DNA of 64,000 bases from Bolinopsis microptera (Eukaryota > Ctenophora > Tentaculata > Lobata > Bolinopsidae), in the NCBI RefSeq assembly GCF_026151205.1, contig NC_087077.1, forward strand, positions 13,490,983 through 13,554,982. Direction: 5' to 3'. The number at the start of each line of letters is the position of its first letter. Positions within the stretch are counted from its first letter, which is position 1. The position numbers and the translations under genes are program-made. This document shows, in pieces, positions 13,601 to 22,900 of this stretch. The notes beneath the pieces were generated by a model. The model saw only the letters and a program-made list of their open reading frames with translations. It searched no databases and was not told where the DNA came from.

Positions 13601-16600
13601 TACAGTTCTTCTTGAAATACTTTGAAACTTTGCATGCTTATTAAACTATATATAAAACAATTACATGCAAAAATTTAGGGCGGTTCAATATTGGATGCGC
13701 ACGCAACGTCCGCTCAAAGTTTGCACGTGCGAAAGGTGAGAATTTTGCTCATTCGTGATTTCCAACAAATTCTGCTTTGCCACGACAGTTTAATGTCATT
13801 ATATATGAATTTAATGCCAACTTGAATGAGTATTAAGTGGCATATTCAGTCAGTGATCGACCGATATGCTTACCTAAACACAAGGAAATGTTTTTAAAGG
13901 ACAAATTTCGAAATCGTTGAAACTTCCTCCTTATTAATATAATGAAGATATCAGTTTATATTTCGACTTTATAAAGTACCCTGACATTATAATCAAAAAG
14001 AGATGATATTTTACCAAAACCCATAATCATGGGTAGAGTGGACCGCTGCCAGTGTCTCTCTTTCCCAAACAAAAGGAAATGATATTAATTTGATTGACCG
14101 TTCTCAAATGCAAAATGATACCGAGAATGAAATCGGTCGCTCGCTTTTCCCATTCATTTACAATTGTAACAGATTAAGAAGAACTACCCAAAGGCAGCTG
14201 TACTCGGCAATAAAGATTCAATAAACTTCAGCTAATTCAATAAGTAATAACTACCACCCTTACCCCGAAATACTAGGTATCGACCCGAACGCAACCCAAA
14301 GAGATTTTTACAGCATCTGATTGATGTAATCAATCGAAACTTATTACAATTCGTAAGCCGTGAATGAATGGGAAAAGCGAGCGACCGATTTCATTCTCGG
14401 TATCATTTTGCATTTGAGAACGGTCAATCAAATTAATATCATTTCCTTTTGAGTGGAGTTGGGTTAAAAACATATAAGAGATACGATGATTTAACTTGTA
14501 GAAGCTTTCAATAAACATGTGTTAATCGTCGTCAGCTGAATGTGATGTGGTGGACAATGCTTATATGTGATTGAGTGGTGTCAGGGATGGAGGGTGGGGG
14601 AGGTGTGGGTGGGAAAGTGAAAATTACAGTACAATGTCAATAAAAATTTAGTCTTCTGTTGAGGTTGAGAAGGAAATGCCAGATGGTCTGGACTTTAAGG
14701 ATTTGGCAATTTTAGGAAGAATGGGGTCCCAGAGGGAACTACATTTGGGTGCGCGGTCTGTTCTGTTCATAGCTGGTTGTCGTATTTGTATAGCTGCGTG
14801 TTCTGTGAGGTCAAGTTGGGAGCGTGAGGTGAGGGATTTGAGGACTTCGATGTTGTTCCAGGAGATGGTGTGGCCGGTGGTCAGGGCATGATGTGCAGGG
14901 GCTGATTTGATTCTGTCTGTGGATTCGTCGATGGCGTTGTTGAGTCTGTAACATCGTTCGTGTTCTTTCATGCGGTGGACCAAGGGTCTGTAGGTCTGTC
15001 CGGCGTATTTGGAGGGGCACTGTGAGCAGGAAATTTCGTAGATGGTGTTGGGAGTGAGGTGAGTAGGGGGTGTGGTCTTCGTTTTGGTGAGGAGGTTGCG
15101 GAGGGAGGTAGCAGAGGAGTGGGTGACTTTGATGTCGTGTTGTCCGAGTATCTTGGAGATGGGTTTGGATAGGGAGGGATGGAAAGGAAGAGAAACACTA
15201 AGGGCATGTTCACGGGTCTGTCGGTTGAATGAGGCTAGGGATTGGTGGCGAGAGGGGTTGGTGAATTTCCGTTGTACTTCGTCCATGATGGTGGTGATGC
15301 GGTGAGGAGGGAAGCCGTTCTGGAGGCAAACGTGTCGTACTGTCTGGAGTTCGTCGTCAAGGTGTTGGGGTGAGCAGATGTTGTGGGCTCTTCTGGTCAG
15401 TGATCGGATGACTGCGTTCTTAGATGAGTTGGTGGTGCAGGAGGAGTACTTGGTGTAGAGGTTGGTGTGGGTGGGTTTTCTGTAGACTGATGTGGATTTG
15501 TCAGGGTGGATGAGAACGTCAAGGAAGGGTATAGTTCCGTCTGTAGAGGGATGTTCTTGGGTAAAGTTGAGGTCTTCAGTAAGGGAGTTAAGGAATGTAA
15601 GGAAGGATTCTGCGTGGTTTCTGTCTCTGAAAGATCCAAGGCCGTCGTCAACGAAATGGGAGTAAGTGTTCGGAGGGTCAGGACATGAGGATAAAGCTAA
15701 GGTCTCGATTTCAGCAAGACGGATTTCAGCTAGTTCAACAATGAGGGGGGATCCCATTGTACCACCTTCGTCTTGGGAGTAGAAGGAGCCGTTGAATTCA
15801 AGGTATGAGTTGTCAAGGCAAAAGTTGATAAGGGAGCCTATGGTGGTGGTGGTGACATTGGAGGGAAGACGAGAGGGGTTCTGTTCAAAGGAGGAGATGA
15901 CAGTTTTGAGGGCTAGGCGCATGTCACAGGAGGTGTACAAGGATTGGACGTCTAAGGAGGCGTGGTAGTGGAAGGAGGGATTGAGAGAGGAGTCGAAGCG
16001 ATGTTTGAAGTCGGAAGAGTCTTTGAGGCGTAAGGGGTTCTGGGCTAGGGGTTTGAGGAAAGATGCGAGGACTTTGTGGAGGGCTTGGAGGGGGGTGTTG
16101 TAGAAGCTGACTACGGGACGGATAGGTGCGCCGGGTTTGTGTATCTTAGGTTGTCCGTAAAGTTGAGGCCATCTAGGATGTAGGTTGCGCATCTTGTGGT
16201 ATAGGTCGGTCGTGATCTTCTTGTCGGTGTGTAGTTTCTTGAGGACTTTCTGTAGTTTAGTGGTAACGGATTGAGTGGGGTCTTTCGTTAAGAGGGTGTA
16301 ACTACCTGAGGATAAGTGGTCGGTAACTTTGGTTATGTATTGATCGTGAGTCAGTACAACAGTGGCGTTGCCCTTATCAGCAGGAAGAAATTTCAATTCA
16401 GATTTCTTAGATTTTAAAGATTTAAGAGCGGTACGTTGTTGTGGAGTCAAATTGTCGGTGGTCATGTCACGTTTATTGTCAAATTTAGATAATACAGAGG
16501 TGACCTGATATGTGGCTGAGGCTTCCATGCCTTCTCCTAGTTGTTTAGTGATATTCTGTATGAGGGGAGCCAGGTCGGGGGTAGGATCTGAGGTGGGTGT

Positions 16601-17023
16601 CGGGACGAACTTCAGTCCAAGGGAGAGGACGTCAGTTTCAGCTGTGGAGAGGGTCTGTCCAGAGAGGTTGATCACTGTTTTGGCTGTGGTGTCTTTCTTG
16701 GGGGTAGGTGAGGTCTTGAGGAGGGGACCATTTCCTTTTGTTTGGGAAAGAGAGACACTGGCAGCGGTCCACTCTACCCATGATTATGGGTTTTGGTAAA
16801 ATTGGTAATGCTAACTAATGTCAACCCCGGGCCCATTATAATGCGAATATCTCAGTACGGATACCCTACCTAGTTTTATAATTTGTAGTAGTATTACCTG
16901 CTCGTCTATGGTGCTCTGATAGACCTCAGCTTGCCATACGAAGAGGGAGCAGACAGCACTGATCAGACCGATAAGAAGTATAGAGTAGAAACAGTTCTTA
17001 ATACAATTCACTAAACGAGGCAT
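7642..17023 (-). CDS. Golgi carbohydrate sulfotransferase-like protein
   Basis: Exons in transcript order: 17023-16898, 11045-10936, 10564-10308, 10118-9928, 8842-8663, 7860-7642; 360 residues, all GT-AG and in frame. The family transfers sulfate from PAPS to Gal, GlcNAc or GalNAc in the Golgi lumen. Residues 1-11 are a basic cytoplasmic tail and 12-30 a signal anchor (type II); a Lys/Glu-rich stem follows. HILIVS starts the catalytic domain. The 3'-phosphate site is clear (YVHRDPRAIISRL), and the C-terminal Trp-Lys-x-x-Leu and Cys-x-x-Val pattern matches CHST1-7 proteins. Odd: the 5'-phosphosulfate loop reads SEKLGGSDV where the family has an Arg-(Ser/Thr)-Gly-Ser core, so the Arg is absent at an exon junction; the middle is also shorter than usual. 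It may be divergent, inactive, or missing an exon. Intron 1 carries the minisatellite and the Penelope element. Confidence 0.72.
8102..8125. repeat. (TA)n microsatellite
   Basis: About twelve TA dinucleotides in a row, inside the last intron of the sulfotransferase gene. Confidence 0.9.
9098..9523. mobile_element. 426-bp hAT-type MITE with 8-bp target duplication
   Basis: The element starts CAGAGTTGAAAAATACG and ends in the inverted CGTACTTTTCAACTCTG. Both sides are flanked by the same 8 bases, AAAATATG (9090-9097 and 9524-9531). TIRs starting CAG with an 8-bp duplication are the hAT superfamily signature. Inside are repeated inverted blocks around TACGTATTTTA and AATACGGCGTATTT. There is no ORF, so it depends on a transposase elsewhere. 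It sits in intron 4 of the sulfotransferase gene. Confidence 0.85.
11341..12410. repeat. 55-bp minisatellite, about 19 units
   Basis: Head-to-tail units of 55 bp, each with ATCACTGTTGGTAATGC, GCTAACTAATGTCAA and a CCCGGGCCC palindrome. Variation is mostly C/T at single positions (CCCCGGG, CCCTGGG, TCCCGGG). One unit near 11697 carries a 7-bp duplication. The array stops at 12410 in mid-unit and resumes exactly in phase at 16803. No spacers are present, so this is not CRISPR. It lies in intron 1 of the sulfotransferase gene. Confidence 0.95.
12463..12518. repeat. 18-bp repeat, three units
   Basis: Three near-identical units of CCTTTACTATTATACCCC in tandem, just left of the paired GC hairpins and inside the 4.4-kb insertion. 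Confidence 0.9.
12543..12594. other. Two consecutive perfect GC hairpins with GAA loops
   Basis: The first is GTGCACGC-GAA-GCGTGCAC (12543-12561): 8-bp stem, GAA triloop. The second is GGCGGCGGCC (12572-12581), GAA, then the exact reverse complement (12585-12594). On the minus strand, which is the transcribed sense of the surrounding intron, the second has a CUUCGG tip. Both stems are perfect and sit in AT-rich surroundings. Function unknown. Confidence 0.85.
12595..14007. other. Left part of the 4.4-kb insertion, no gene recognised
   Basis: This sequence lies inside the segment that interrupts the 55-bp array but outside the recognisable Penelope unit. Short ORFs only, none of known type. 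Two TGACGTCA palindromes are listed separately. It could be an older or different mobile element, or a 5' truncated copy of one. Confidence 0.4.
13125..13158. promoter_or_regulatory. Pair of CRE-like TGACGTCA palindromes
   Basis: TGACGTCA occurs at 13125-13132 and 13147-13154. The second sits in a 16-bp perfect palindrome, TTGATGACGTCATCAA (13143-13158). TGACGTCA is the CREB/ATF consensus. The 22-bp spacing is close to two helical turns. There is no evidence that it is used. Confidence 0.35.
14008..16802 (-). mobile_element. Penelope-like retroelement with inverted pLTR pieces
   Basis: The main body reads on the minus strand, with its 5' end at 16802 where it abuts the resumed 55-bp repeat. 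A 74-bp segment at 16729-16802 is repeated inverted at 14008-14081. An 89-bp segment at 14363-14451 is repeated inverted at 14070-14158. The 14008-14158 piece therefore joins both in one stretch and looks like a full pseudo-LTR in opposite orientation, an arrangement known for Penelope-like elements. The coding region is given separately. Same transcriptional orientation as the host gene. Confidence 0.85.
14648..16675 (-). CDS. Penelope-like reverse transcriptase with GIY-YIG endonuclease
   Basis: Retrotransposition protein of 675 residues, uninterrupted. Residues 96-109 carry the ADKGNATVV block; 171-190 the YGQPKIHKPGAPIRPVV block typical of Penelope RTs. RT motif A is around Asp242 (SLDVQSLYTS), motif B at 302-311 (DEGGTMGSPL), and motif C is FVDD at 341-344. 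PFLDVLI (383-389) and VYRKPTHTNLY follow. The C-terminal GIY-YIG endonuclease spans about 545-630: IYEISC, then YAGQTYRPLVHRMKEH, and a later TEHAAIQ that would supply the acidic residue. No ATG opens this frame: it starts at GTG, with open frame upstream, and the first ATG is at residue 50. Translation may start at a non-ATG codon or after splicing. All catalytic residues seem present, so it may be recently active. Confidence 0.92.
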   Translation of the reverse strand: MINLSGQTLSTAETDVLSLGLKFVPTPTSDPTPDLAPLIQNITKQLGEGMEASATYQVTSVLSKFDNKRDMTTDNLTPQQRTALKSLKSKKSELKFLPADKGNATVVLTHDQYITKVTDHLSSGSYTLLTKDPTQSVTTKLQKVLKKLHTDKKITTDLYHKMRNLHPRWPQLYGQPKIHKPGAPIRPVVSFYNTPLQALHKVLASFLKPLAQNPLRLKDSSDFKHRFDSSLNPSFHYHASLDVQSLYTSCDMRLALKTVISSFEQNPSRLPSNVTTTTIGSLINFCLDNSYLEFNGSFYSQDEGGTMGSPLIVELAEIRLAEIETLALSSCPDPPNTYSHFVDDGLGSFRDRNHAESFLTFLNSLTEDLNFTQEHPSTDGTIPFLDVLIHPDKSTSVYRKPTHTNLYTKYSSCTTNSSKNAVIRSLTRRAHNICSPQHLDDELQTVRHVCLQNGFPPHRITTIMDEVQRKFTNPSRHQSLASFNRQTREHALSVSLPFHPSLSKPISKILGQHDIKVTHSSATSLRNLLTKTKTTPPTHLTPNTIYEISCSQCPSKYAGQTYRPLVHRMKEHERCYRLNNAIDESTDRIKSAPAHHALTTGHTISWNNIEVLKSLTSRSQLDLTEHAAIQIRQPAMNRTDRAPKCSSLWDPILPKIAKSLKSRPSGISFSTSTED

Positions 17024-18371
17024 GGTCCTGATAAAGCCCCGTTTTTCTTTGCTGGCAAACCGCCGACGAAACTTGTAATCCGTTGAAATCCGAGAGCTCT
17101 ACAAGTTGAAGTACAACTTCTTCAAGTCTAACAAAACGAGTTCCCCACAAAGATGTCCGAGTGAAACTGGAAGCAGAGGTAAACTAAAACTAAAAGGAGT
17201 GGGTGTACTACAACAGAGGTAGGAGTGTAATAAGCGATGTGTTGTAACTGAAAACAGCCCAGTGTACAGCTCGCCATTGCACAGTCAGCATCCCTCACAT
17301 CATGGAATCACTGCACTGTACGACGTGCCGTGCGCTGGTCACGAGGTTGTGGCTCTGTGCTCTGGTTGGTCGGTGTGTTGGTCACGTGGTCAGAGTACCA
17401 TGTGCTGATTGGCTGGTTGCTCTGAGGAGGCGCTCTCATTGGACTATTACTGAGTTACACCGTTTAATCGGGTTCAATTCAAGATTCCTTGGATTAACTG
17501 TAGAAACAAAGCTTTTCTGTTTTGATGCTGAGTTTAATTACATTGACAGCAATACAATTGTGTATTTAAGTCTTCATTTGGCATATGGTTCCAAGTCTAT
17601 CCGGGAAAATGGACAAGGCCGAAAAAGATGCAAAAGGTAAAACATATACTTTGCTGAATGCTCACTACTTAAAGGACTAAACCGATAATAAAACGTCAGA
17701 GCCATTCTCAGCAAGTATTAAGACTACAGCTACAGTTATCAACAATTGCTGCTTTCTTCTCGCTAGATCGTATAACTATCACTGTCACAGTCTCACTATC
17801 TCATCTCCTGACAGTGATCACAACATGAACAAGCTAAAGCAGCGTGACAACCACTGTACTGACAAGGAACTTGCAGCTGACTTAAGTTTTACTTTCATTA
17901 AATCCTATTTACGCATACGCAGTCAATAACTTTAACAAGCTGTAGTCTTACGTTACAACGTTAGCCACGTTATAACTATCGTAAACAATGAGTTCAATAG
18001 TAAGCAGGCGAGGTTTTAATAATCACTTGAATAAGTGCTTGAGAGAATCGTCACATGTTCAACAACTGCATTTGTTATTTAGTCGTATCTCTGTGCGTAT
18101 CGCTGCTTTAGTAGTCAGTGCAGTGATTAGTGATTAGTGATCAAGTTCTACTTTCGCTTCAATTCTCGTTTCATTATACATATTATATAGTTATTATACT
18201 CATAGTTCATAGATGTAGAAATTCTCTTCTAGTTTTGCTTCCTTAAGTTTGTAATATTTTGTCATTGTCTTCTAGTAAATAGTAGTAACTGTAGCTCAAA
18301 GTCAAAAGTTAAAATGACCTAATAAATAATATTACCATGTTAGTTCATGTCAGAAGCAGAATTCAAGGTCA
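17024..18371. promoter_or_regulatory. Divergent intergenic region, probable promoters
   Basis: Separates the sulfotransferase start (-) from the 352-residue gene (+). It is less AT-rich near 17280-17460 and has two inverted CCAAT boxes (ATTGG at 17408 and 17438) and a CACGTG near 17382. An ORF at 17302-17640 has no recognisable family and ends near a possible splice donor (AAAAG before GTAAAA, 17636), so it could include 5' untranslated sequence of the + gene. A bidirectional promoter is inferred from position only. Confidence 0.35.
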
Positions 18372-19430
18372 ATGCATTACTCGGAGAGGAAGTGGAAGCT
18401 ATCCCACGACCGCCACTACGTATTCGACTACAACTCCAAACTTGAGTTGGATTACCAGCGATACAGGAAGTTGAACACTGTTCAGGAGGATGAGGACGAA
18501 GCAGAGGAAAAGGAATCACTTCAAAACACTTTATCAACTGATACAGCGGATGACCAAGAGCGCTCCACCGTTTTTCGTGTTTCAAGTTTAAGGGACATAA
18601 GTATGGAGACGATCAAAAGTTATGCTTCTTTGCCGAGTTTAATTCAGTCAGTTCTCCGACCAGAGGGCCTCACTATCAGAACCCCCTCACCACAGACAAT
18701 TGTAACCCCCAAATCTCCAATAAGTCGAACCTTATCAGGGCAATCCCTCCCGCCAGCCTTGAACCCGTTGAGCACATGCCAATATCTCACACCTACCAGA
18801 CGGACCCTGGTATTGGAAGGGAAGTCAGGAAAAAGGGAATGTACGGTGGCGGACACTAAGAGTGGAGATATAAAATTCTCGTGCATTCCTCGACAGGATG
18901 GAGTGGTGTGCCGGAGCTACAAGTCTATGTTGGATATCGTTACTGTTGGCAGAGAAGGCAACTTCGTTGGTATCTATCGATCGATTGATGGCTTTAAAGA
19001 TGGACTAGTTGCCAGAATCAAAAAAGGACCTTTCGGGAAAGTTAAATATCAGGTTGATTTGATAACACCGACCGAAAAGACTAAGATTATTACATCGATT
19101 GCAAGGGAACCAATTCGGAGGACAGCTTTTGTTACTGCAGTTGGTCCAGACGTGCGAGAATCCCTCGTAGTTTCCAAAAAAAAGGCAGGAACTTTTAAAA
19201 TCATAAACAAAACCACCAAGCTTCGGATAGCTACAATTCAAAAAGATACAAGCTCCAAGAAGGCGGTTAAGTATTGGCTACACTTAGAACCTAATGTAGA
19301 CAGCTGCTTTGCTTCCATAACTGCGATATTCGCTCTCAGAAAGAAACTATTCGGGGATAATATCCCAGCAATTCTCAAGACTCAGCACACTTTCTTTTCG
19401 CAAGGTGAAAGTAAAGTGAAGCCGATTTGA
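18372..19430 (+). CDS. Unidentified protein, possibly Tubby/LURP-like fold
   Basis: An ORF of 352 residues without introns, opened by the first in-frame ATG after a stop at 18327. Residues 1-35 are polar and aromatic, 36-60 strongly acidic (VQEDEDEAEEKE), 60-145 Ser/Pro-rich. The region 145-345 looks like a folded beta-rich domain with many Lys/Thr/Val strands and ends in a hydrophobic helix (CFASITAIFALRKKLFG). That layout recalls the Tubby C-terminal, LURP-one and scramblase fold, but I see no diagnostic motif and treat this as a guess. No signal peptide. The other two frames are also open across the start (ATGs at 18337 and 18347), so translation may be leaky, or the true start may lie in an upstream exon. 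Confidence 0.6.
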   Translation: MHYSERKWKLSHDRHYVFDYNSKLELDYQRYRKLNTVQEDEDEAEEKESLQNTLSTDTADDQERSTVFRVSSLRDISMETIKSYASLPSLIQSVLRPEGLTIRTPSPQTIVTPKSPISRTLSGQSLPPALNPLSTCQYLTPTRRTLVLEGKSGKRECTVADTKSGDIKFSCIPRQDGVVCRSYKSMLDIVTVGREGNFVGIYRSIDGFKDGLVARIKKGPFGKVKYQVDLITPTEKTKIITSIAREPIRRTAFVTAVGPDVRESLVVSKKKAGTFKIINKTTKLRIATIQKDTSSKKAVKYWLHLEPNVDSCFASITAIFALRKKLFGDNIPAILKTQHTFFSQGESKVKPI

Positions 19431-19989
19431 AACCTTCTTGATGACTAAGACTTTGATCGGCCAAATTTAGGGGCATTTAGGATTTTCAAAAGATGAAATC
19501 ACAAAGAATGCGCCCTAACGATTTGGAGAAATATTAAACAATATTTAAAATGTGATTAATAAAACGGTATTGTATTTACATACAGGAGTCAATAATTTTC
19601 TTAATATCGTACTCATCCAAAATGAAAACACTTTTTACAAATTACTTTACATCTAAACGGAAATTCTTTGATTGAGCTGTATTGCATCATTAATACTATA
19701 AAAGAACTTAAATGTTGTTATCACATCTTGAATAGATTGAATCTCAAATGAATGACTAAAGCTAACAATTCGAAAACATCTGGAATAACCAGTTTAAAGC
19801 AGTAAATTACTGACTCAGATATTGTGTCCAGAAACTGAAGTTCCAGCTTATATATCAAATATTCTGTATCATATTCTATACAGATACCTTGTAGATTCAA
19901 GTTCGTTCTGTGCATGCACGGGCGTATTATAACTTAATTCTAAAATAGAGAACAAATAAAGGACTAAACCTAAGATATTCTCGCTTTGC
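19431..19989. other. Convergent 3' region
   Basis: Lies between the stop of the 352-residue gene (+) and the stop of the NIM1-like kinase (-). An AATAAA at 19558-19563 is a good poly(A) signal for the + gene. No other gene seen. Confidence 0.5.
19558..19563 (+). terminator. Poly(A) signal AATAAA
   Basis: A canonical AATAAA about 130 bases after the stop codon at 19428-19430. Confidence 0.5.
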
Positions 19990-22900
19990 TCACATTATGG
20001 AACAAATCTTCGACCGAGACCGTCCTGGAAACTTCTTCTTTTTGGAAGATTTGTCTTTTTTGCTCTTCCCGTTCTTCTTCTTGCTGTCTGATTGAGCAGG
20101 TACATGTGGCTGAGCTGGAGGTGACAGTCGTTTGTGTTGAGCTGAAGTTGAAATATCGGTTATTTTGGAAATTTAGGAATCTCAATTAGAATACAACATA
20201 ACCACTCATATGAAATAAAACACGAAAACATAGCTATTAGCTAGGCGCCCAGAACCAGCAAATAATATAGAAGATAATGTTACCTTTGTGGAGAGATATC
20301 CTGTAGGTGCCAGTTATCGCGCTTCTTGGTCCATTCTTAGCGGCCCTCTCAATAACTGAAGACAGTAACTCCTTGGGAATACCTGAAACAGAGATTTAAT
20401 AAAATCCCGATCTTCTCCTTTCTTTCTTCAAAAAATACGACTATATGACAATCAACCAGTTTCCATTTTCCATCGCAACTCTTTACAAATAAGAACTGTT
20501 TATCTATCTCCGATCTCGCTCTGAGACATACCCAATTTGCTGAGCATCTTCTGGGCCTCAATGTCATCGACATCCGTAGGTTCAGTTTCTATCTCTGGCT
20601 GCAGAGAGGACAATGGCAAGGATTCTGGGAACTTAGCCCCTGCCAACCAGGTATGTGTTTTCATTTCTGCTATCGATATTCGCTTTTCTGGATCCTCTGA
20701 TGGAGCATTAATATTTATATCAACTACCTCAAACCAAAAACTCTGAAAATCTTACTATATATAAAGCGAGACGATATATATGGTTCCGTGCCATTTTACT
20801 GACACCATGACATCAACTTTAACGCGACCTTCCGCAAAAACCGTAAAAGATATACAACTGAAACTTTTTTGACTGGGTCAAATGCTTTAATGGCCTTCAA
20901 ATCAGCATGAAAAAATAAAAGATTGGCCAAAGAATAAGAATTTTAGTGCCCAAAATTTGGACTCCCAAGTGGTGTCAAAAACGCGAATTAAATAGGTAAT
21001 AATTATTTTAGTCTCTCGAGTCTTGACACCACTTTAGGGTTAGACGGGTTCCTGCTAGTACTCTTAATCGGACAACAATTTGCGTTTGACTGGCTTCAAA
21101 CCAAAATATAGAATTGAAGTGGGAACCAACCTATGAGTATGGCCCTAATGAGGCTAGCAGCATCTTCACTAATATAAGGAGGGATAATGTAAGTTCCCTC
21201 CAAAATACACTTCTTTAGTTTCGACACGTTCTCCGCTCTGAACGGCATTCCTCCAGTCAGCATGAAATATAATAGGACACCTGAACAAAAAGTGGGACTT
21301 TAAACTACCTTCATTGTTGCGACCACTTCTAAAAAAATGTCTAAACCAACATTTACATACTACTATAGTAGTAGTAGTCACATACAGTCATAACGTATAC
21401 GTCAAATCAGACTCGTTTAAAATGCATTTATATGAAAAATACAAACGTATAGAAGCCATAGACTCTTACCTAAGGCCCATATATCAACATAAGTGCCAAT
21501 ATAACCAATCTGCTGATCATCCTTAAAAAGCTCTGGAGCAGCATACGGCGGAGATCCACAGAATGTATCCAAAGTTTCATCTTTACAACGAATACTGAAC
21601 CCAAAGTCACCAACTTTAGCTGTTCCTGAACCGGAGAAGAAAATGTTCTCTGCTTTGATGTCTCTGTGACAAATGTTGCGGGAATGCTGAAATTATCACC
21701 GTTAGATAAGTCTGTTGACAATAAGAGTTTATTAACGTAAAGGATATAAATAAAGTCTTGAAGACCTATTTTAACTTTAGCTTATACTTGATTGTTCTAT
21801 TGGCATTAAGTATTATGTAATAGATATTTATAGTCTCTTGGTGTTCCTTTCAAAGTGTGGTACACATCGCCAGATTTTCAAAAGTAACGAAATTCACACG
21901 TACAATTGTTAATTTTCATCGGCATATTGTGAAGGTTTCTAAATTGTGAAGGCAAGCTAAACTGTATTACATGGATCTCGTGATGAATCTATAGGTGGAA
22001 GTTTGATTCTTACTGATAGACATATATGATAGACAACACGTTTTGCATCATCGTTCACTTACAGTCTATTTTATTCATGGGTGAAGGTATTTTTCCAAAC
22101 TTCGGCGCTAAATACTGAAAAAGTTTTGGAAATTTATAAATAAATAGACGCGCCTATTCCGCGCGCGCACAAGCATGCAGCGCGCAAGAAAAGTTGGCGC
22201 GTGTGCGTTGGTATCTTCACAATTCATTAGCCGCGCGTAACAGATATCTTTTAATTTGTACTCAGGTGTCCCATTTACCTATCATGTATGGGTATGCTTG
22301 AGTTTCAGAGCAACTACAAGTCATGTAATTAATCCCATTCAAAGGCTCACCGCCCAAAATATTCGCTGTACATACTTTTGGGCAGTAAATAGAAAATTGA
22401 GTACAATGAACTACAGTTGCTGTACATAAATGAAAATAGTAGATGTGTAATTAGGCCATTTAGCATTACACGCTGCCGAATTTGTGGGCTTATCACTGGG
22501 TTAATTATATGATTTAGGTAAACGTCATATTGATGTGGAATGTGGTTGTTTGGTTAACATTCTTCATAGCTAGACTATTCTGGTATTATCTCTCAATTGT
22601 CTAGATGTTCATGTAGAAAGGTAAATAAATGGTATAGGTGCATGTAGATAGGGTACACAACAATGAGGGTGCATAACAATAGAAATTATGATTAGTCTAC
22701 AGATGTAGGGTATTGAATAATTGACAACTGACATGTGACATGTGTATATTATATGTTACTAGAAACCCGCTAGTCGAAAGCTTTGTTCGAGGAAATTTTA
22801 AAAATCAGTTATGTTTTAATTTCTCTTCATCATACAGCTCTGTTATACAGTAGACATAATGGAATTTATTTAACAATGGCGACAGCGTTGTTAGTATTCG

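Noticed and set aside
14310-14360. Hammerhead-ribozyme-like pattern (CTGA, paired stem, GAAAC) near the Penelope pLTR
   Set aside because: Penelope elements can carry hammerheads, but here the core is not CUGANGA, the base after stem III is C rather than U, no stem I is formed, and it lies on the strand opposite to the element.
17302-17640. 112-codon ORF upstream of the 352-residue gene
   Set aside because: Composition and frame show no domain; it overlaps the probable promoter with CCAAT boxes and is better explained as untranslated sequence.
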